DNA from: Nitrososphaerales archaeon
GTDB taxonomy: Archaea; Thermoproteota; Nitrososphaeria; Nitrososphaerales; UBA57
Length of the DNA: 9,363 nucleotides
NCBI GenBank assembly: GCA_022449325.1
Contig: JAKUSK010000030.1
Location: 1-9,363, forward strand
Reading direction: 5' to 3'
The translations under genes were made by a program, and so were the position numbers. This document shows, in pieces, positions 6,698 through 9,363 of this stretch; within the stretch, counting starts at the first letter, position 1, and each line of letters begins with the position of its first letter. The notes beneath the pieces are model-generated. The model saw only the letters and a list, made by a program, of their open reading frames with translations. It searched no databases and had not been told where the DNA came from.

Positions 6698-7708
6698 TTA
6701 TAGATATTTGATAATTTCGGATGTCATCTCAGATGTTTTTGAAGTGCCGCCGAGATCGTAAGTAACATATTTCCCTTCAGAAATTACTTTTTCGGTCGCT
6801 TCAAAAATATCATTACCAGCCTTTTCGTCTCCTAGATATTGAAGCATCCAAGCAGCAGATAATACTGTAGCTGTAGGGTTAATTTTATCCTGACCTTTAT
6901 ATTTTGGAGAGCTTCCATGAGCAGGTTCGAACATTGCATAATTATCCCCTATATTTGCAGAATATACATTTCCAATACTTCCAATTAATGCAGAAGCTTC
7001 TTCAGAAATAATATCCATAAAGAGATTCGTACTAAGAAGTACTTTATTATGGAATCTTTCGGGATTTTTATATAGTTGTTGAGCCATATTGTCGATGAAA
7101 TAATCTTCAACGTCAATATCAGGATATTCATTAGAAATTTTATTTACTTCGTCAAGAAAGAGATCGTCGGTTTCACGAAGGATATTAGCTTTATGTATGG
7201 GAACTACGGTTTTCCAATTACGTTCAGAAGCAGATTGGAATGCAAATTTAGCAATACGAGTGCAAGAAGAACGAGTAATTTTTCTAATAGTGATAGCAGT
7301 ATCTTTATCAATTTGAAATCCTAGGCCACTGTACATACCTTCAGTGCCTTCTCTAATACAAAGCATTTCTATTGAATTAGAAGAATCATTAGAAAGGCTC
7401 TTAATAGGACGAACATTAGCATACAAATCAAATTTTTGTCTCAAGGTAACTGCAACACTTCGAGGAGCTCCTGGAATTGTAGGAGTAACGGTAGGTCCTT
7501 TAAGACAAGCGTCACTATCTTCAAGAAGTGTCATAGTTTCTGGAGGAATCAAACTTTGACCTTGTTCTCTTTCCCAATATTCAGCACCTGCATCACATTC
7601 GATAAATTCAATATTATTAGGACTTACAGAATCAAGAATCTTCATTGTACAAGAAATTAATTCTGGACCTGTACCGTCACCTCTAATTACAACGACTTTT
7701 TTTGTCAA
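6698..7708 (-). CDS. icd: Isocitrate dehydrogenase (isocitrate/isopropylmalate dehydrogenase family), probably NADP-dependent
   Basis: This 336-residue beta-decarboxylating dehydrogenase should convert isocitrate to 2-oxoglutarate. Family hallmarks are GDGTGPE (10-16), LRQKFDLYANVRP (89-101; R90, R100), REGTEGMYSG (119-128; R119, Y126), K173 in HKAN, metal-binding D206 and D232, and EPAHGSSPKY (261-270). S84, matching E. coli Icd S113, points to isocitrate rather than isopropylmalate. K269, Y270 and Y317 match Icd K344, Y345 and Y391, the residues that select NADP; NAD enzymes usually have Asp-Ile and no such Tyr. Two oddities are A86 where Icd has N115 and E236 where the third metal ligand is normally Asp. 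The start is a TTG, chosen because the conserved first strand begins at residue 4. The gene lies 43 nt after sdhA with its own TATA-like box. Homoisocitrate dehydrogenase is a less likely alternative. Confidence 0.88.
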   Translation of the reverse strand: MTKKVVVIRGDGTGPELISCTMKILDSVSPNNIEFIECDAGAEYWEREQGQSLIPPETMTLLEDSDACLKGPTVTPTIPGAPRSVAVTLRQKFDLYANVRPIKSLSNDSSNSIEMLCIREGTEGMYSGLGFQIDKDTAITIRKITRSSCTRIAKFAFQSASERNWKTVVPIHKANILRETDDLFLDEVNKISNEYPDIDVEDYFIDNMAQQLYKNPERFHNKVLLSTNLFMDIISEEASALIGSIGNVYSANIGDNYAMFEPAHGSSPKYKGQDKINPTATVLSAAWMLQYLGDEKAGNDIFEATEKVISEGKYVTYDLGGTSKTSEMTSEIIKYL

Positions 7709-7725
7709 TACAATACCGGCTAATC

Positions 7726-7740
7726 GCTATAAGATAAAAG
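7726..7740 (-). promoter_or_regulatory. Putative TATA region for the isocitrate dehydrogenase gene
   Basis: The minus strand reads CTTTTATCTTATAGC in the 43-nt gap between sdhA and the dehydrogenase gene. CTTATA is centred about 22 nt, and TTTTAT about 29 nt, upstream of the TTG start. Either would give a leaderless or nearly leaderless transcript, so the gene can be expressed separately from sdhA. Confidence 0.45.
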
Positions 7741-7751
7741 TGTTACATTAA

Positions 7752-9363
7752 TTAATAGGATCTTGAATCAGGAATAATGTTATCGATTATAACGGGTTCT
7801 AATGAAGATTGAATATTAGAATTAGATAGTTGAATTAAAATATGATTTAACCAGTCTTTATCATTGCGAGAAGGAAAATCTAATCTATAATGAGAACCGC
7901 GACTCTCTTCTCGAATTATAGAGGAAAAGATTATTGTTTCTGATACATCGATCATATTAAGTAATTCAAAATAACAGTGACTAGATGATTTAGAATTATC
8001 TTGACTATTAAAATTATGTGATAAAACTTGATTTTTTAAATCAGATAAATCGACAAGGGATTGTTTTAATAATTTCTTTGTTCTAAATATTCCAACGTTA
8101 GAGGTCATCAATGATTGAAGTTTAGAACAGATGCTGGCAATGTATTCAGAATCTACGTTATTTAGTATATTTTCATAATTTGATATGTCGGAATGAAAAT
8201 TTAAGGAATTTATCTCAATATCACGAGTGTTTGAATGATTTTTAATTTGAGAACCTGCAATTTTACCAAAAACTAAACATTCAATTAATGAATTTCCTCC
8301 AAGACGGTTAGCTCCATGAACGCTAGGACAAGAACATTCGCCTGCAGCATATAAATGTGAAATTGAAGTTTCACAATTAACATTTATTTTAATTCCACCC
8401 ATCATATAATGTTGAGCAGGAATTATTTTCAAAGGAGTTTGTTTAATATCAATATTCAATAATGAAGATGCAAGTTCCTTAACGTCAGATAATTTTTCAT
8501 CAATTATAGAATCAGATAAATGAGTAAATGATAATTGAACATAATCTCCATAATCTGGATCAATCAGGCCTCGATTATCATTAATCTCACTAAGAATAGA
8601 TCTAGAAACAATATCTCGAGGTGCAAGTTCAAGAGAAGAGGGAGCATATCTAGACATAAATCGTTCTCCATTTTTATTTAGTAAATAAGCTCCTGCAGAA
8701 CGAGATCGTTCAGTAATAAGAATATTTGAACCTAACAAAGAAGTAGGATGAAATTGGACAAATTCCATATCTTTCAATAGAGCGCCTGCGCGATATGCGA
8801 TGGCAATTCCATCACCAGTGCAATTAGTGGAATTAGTGGTATTAGAATAAATATGTCCTGCAGGTCCAGTTGCAATAATAACCAAATGAGATAAAAATTT
8901 TTGAACTTCATTATTGTCTTTATTCAAAGCAATTAATCCATAACATCGATTATTATCAACAAGTAAATCAAGAACATGCCAATTTTCTAAGATTGGAATA
9001 TCATTATTTTTCACTTCGTCATATAATCCTTGCATAATTGATAAACCGATTTGTGTAGATGAATTTAATGCACGAGAAAACTGAGCCCCACCAAGTTTGT
9101 TAGTTGAATATGCTTTATCAAATTTATCAAAATTAACACCAATGTTCTCTAAATACTTTATTTCAATATTTGCATGATTGACTAATGTAGATACTGCATC
9201 TTGATCAGCAAGATAATCAGAACCATTGATTGTATCCTCAAGATATGACTTTATTGAATCACTTGGAATAGAAACAGAATTTATACCGCCTGATGCGGAA
9301 ACTGAATGTGAACGCATAACAGGTAATTTAGATATAATTTTAACGTTATTAGAATATTTTGAG
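7752..9363 (-). CDS. sdhA: Succinate dehydrogenase/fumarate reductase flavoprotein subunit, N-terminus beyond the window
   Basis: SdhA oxidises succinate to fumarate at a covalently bound FAD and feeds electrons to the iron-sulphur subunit. The frame stays open to the right edge, and residues before the Met at 9317 (KIISKLPV) match the strand preceding the FAD-histidine motif. That Met is therefore not the start, and the Rossmann GxGxxG segment lies outside. Numbering from it: RSHSVSASGG holds the flavin-linked H4, which separates SdhA/FrdA from L-aspartate oxidase. Active-site residues are H190 (FHPT), T202/E203, R234 (PRD proton-shuttle motif), H303 (HYMMGG) and R338 (HGANRLGG). A helical domain ends in ESRGSHYRLDFPSR. 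The usual RGEGG loop is replaced by RSAGA (206-210). No sdhB, C or D is visible; they may lie upstream to the right or elsewhere. Confidence 0.92.
   Translation of the reverse strand, partial: SKYSNNVKIISKLPVMRSHSVSASGGINSVSIPSDSIKSYLEDTINGSDYLADQDAVSTLVNHANIEIKYLENIGVNFDKFDKAYSTNKLGGAQFSRALNSSTQIGLSIMQGLYDEVKNNDIPILENWHVLDLLVDNNRCYGLIALNKDNNEVQKFLSHLVIIATGPAGHIYSNTTNSTNCTGDGIAIAYRAGALLKDMEFVQFHPTSLLGSNILITERSRSAGAYLLNKNGERFMSRYAPSSLELAPRDIVSRSILSEINDNRGLIDPDYGDYVQLSFTHLSDSIIDEKLSDVKELASSLLNIDIKQTPLKIIPAQHYMMGGIKINVNCETSISHLYAAGECSCPSVHGANRLGGNSLIECLVFGKIAGSQIKNHSNTRDIEINSLNFHSDISNYENILNNVDSEYIASICSKLQSLMTSNVGIFRTKKLLKQSLVDLSDLKNQVLSHNFNSQDNSKSSSHCYFELLNMIDVSETIIFSSIIREESRGSHYRLDFPSRNDKDWLNHILIQLSNSNIQSSLEPVIIDNIIPDSRSY

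Noticed and set aside
7076..7660. Open frames on the plus strand opposite the isocitrate dehydrogenase gene
   Set aside because: They lie wholly inside a well-conserved minus-strand gene, have no promoter of their own and no recognisable protein features; they are shadows of its codon pattern.
9315..9317. Met codon as the start of sdhA
   Set aside because: The upstream frame is open to the window edge and encodes the expected strand before the FAD-histidine motif; starting here would remove the FAD-binding Rossmann segment.
7752..9363. L-aspartate oxidase (NadB) as the identity of the partial flavoprotein
   Set aside because: NadB shares the ESRG-H and GANRLGGNS motifs but lacks the flavin-linked histidine of RSH; its presence here and the adjacent isocitrate dehydrogenase favour SdhA/FrdA.

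Overview
The window looks like ordinary chromosome of an archaeon, most likely a marine ammonia-oxidising member of the Nitrososphaerota (Thaumarchaeota; Nitrosopumilus / Nitrosopelagicus type). The strongest evidence for an archaeon is an adjacent gatD-gatE pair, the archaea-specific Glu-tRNA(Gln) amidotransferase. Other support comes from AT-rich DNA, TATA-like boxes about 20-32 nt upstream of start codons with almost no 5' leader, TTG starts on two genes, and very short intergenic gaps. The genus is inference from overall style; no marker such as amoA or 16S rRNA is present.

Layout: a small cupin-fold protein (minus strand, 56-328) is divergent from a membrane-anchored HtrA-type serine protease with a collagen-like stalk (plus, 433-1551). 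gatD (1606-2913) and gatE (2917-4791) follow on the plus strand and form one unit. gatE meets guaA tail to tail with only 3 nt between the stop codons. The right half is all minus strand, in transcription order: sdhA (truncated by the right window edge), an isocitrate dehydrogenase (6698-7708), a 108-residue coiled-coil/Cys-His protein (6317-6643), and guaA (4795-6324), whose start overlaps the end of the 108-residue gene by 8 nt.

Functionally these are mostly housekeeping genes. GatD and GatE make Gln-tRNA(Gln), and GuaA makes GMP; both reactions use glutamine as amide donor. The SdhA homologue and the isocitrate dehydrogenase are adjacent and both belong to central carbon metabolism. The isocitrate dehydrogenase carries residues that point to NADP rather than NAD. 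The protease is probably an extracytoplasmic quality-control enzyme.

The longest stretch without a gene is about 104 nt (329-432, a divergent promoter region). I found no tRNA, rRNA, CRISPR array, insertion sequence, integrase, phage gene or toxin-antitoxin pair, and no convincing previously undescribed system. The best leads are the collagen-stalked HtrA protease, the unexplained 108-residue protein coupled to guaA, and unusual active-site residues in the isocitrate dehydrogenase and the SdhA homologue.
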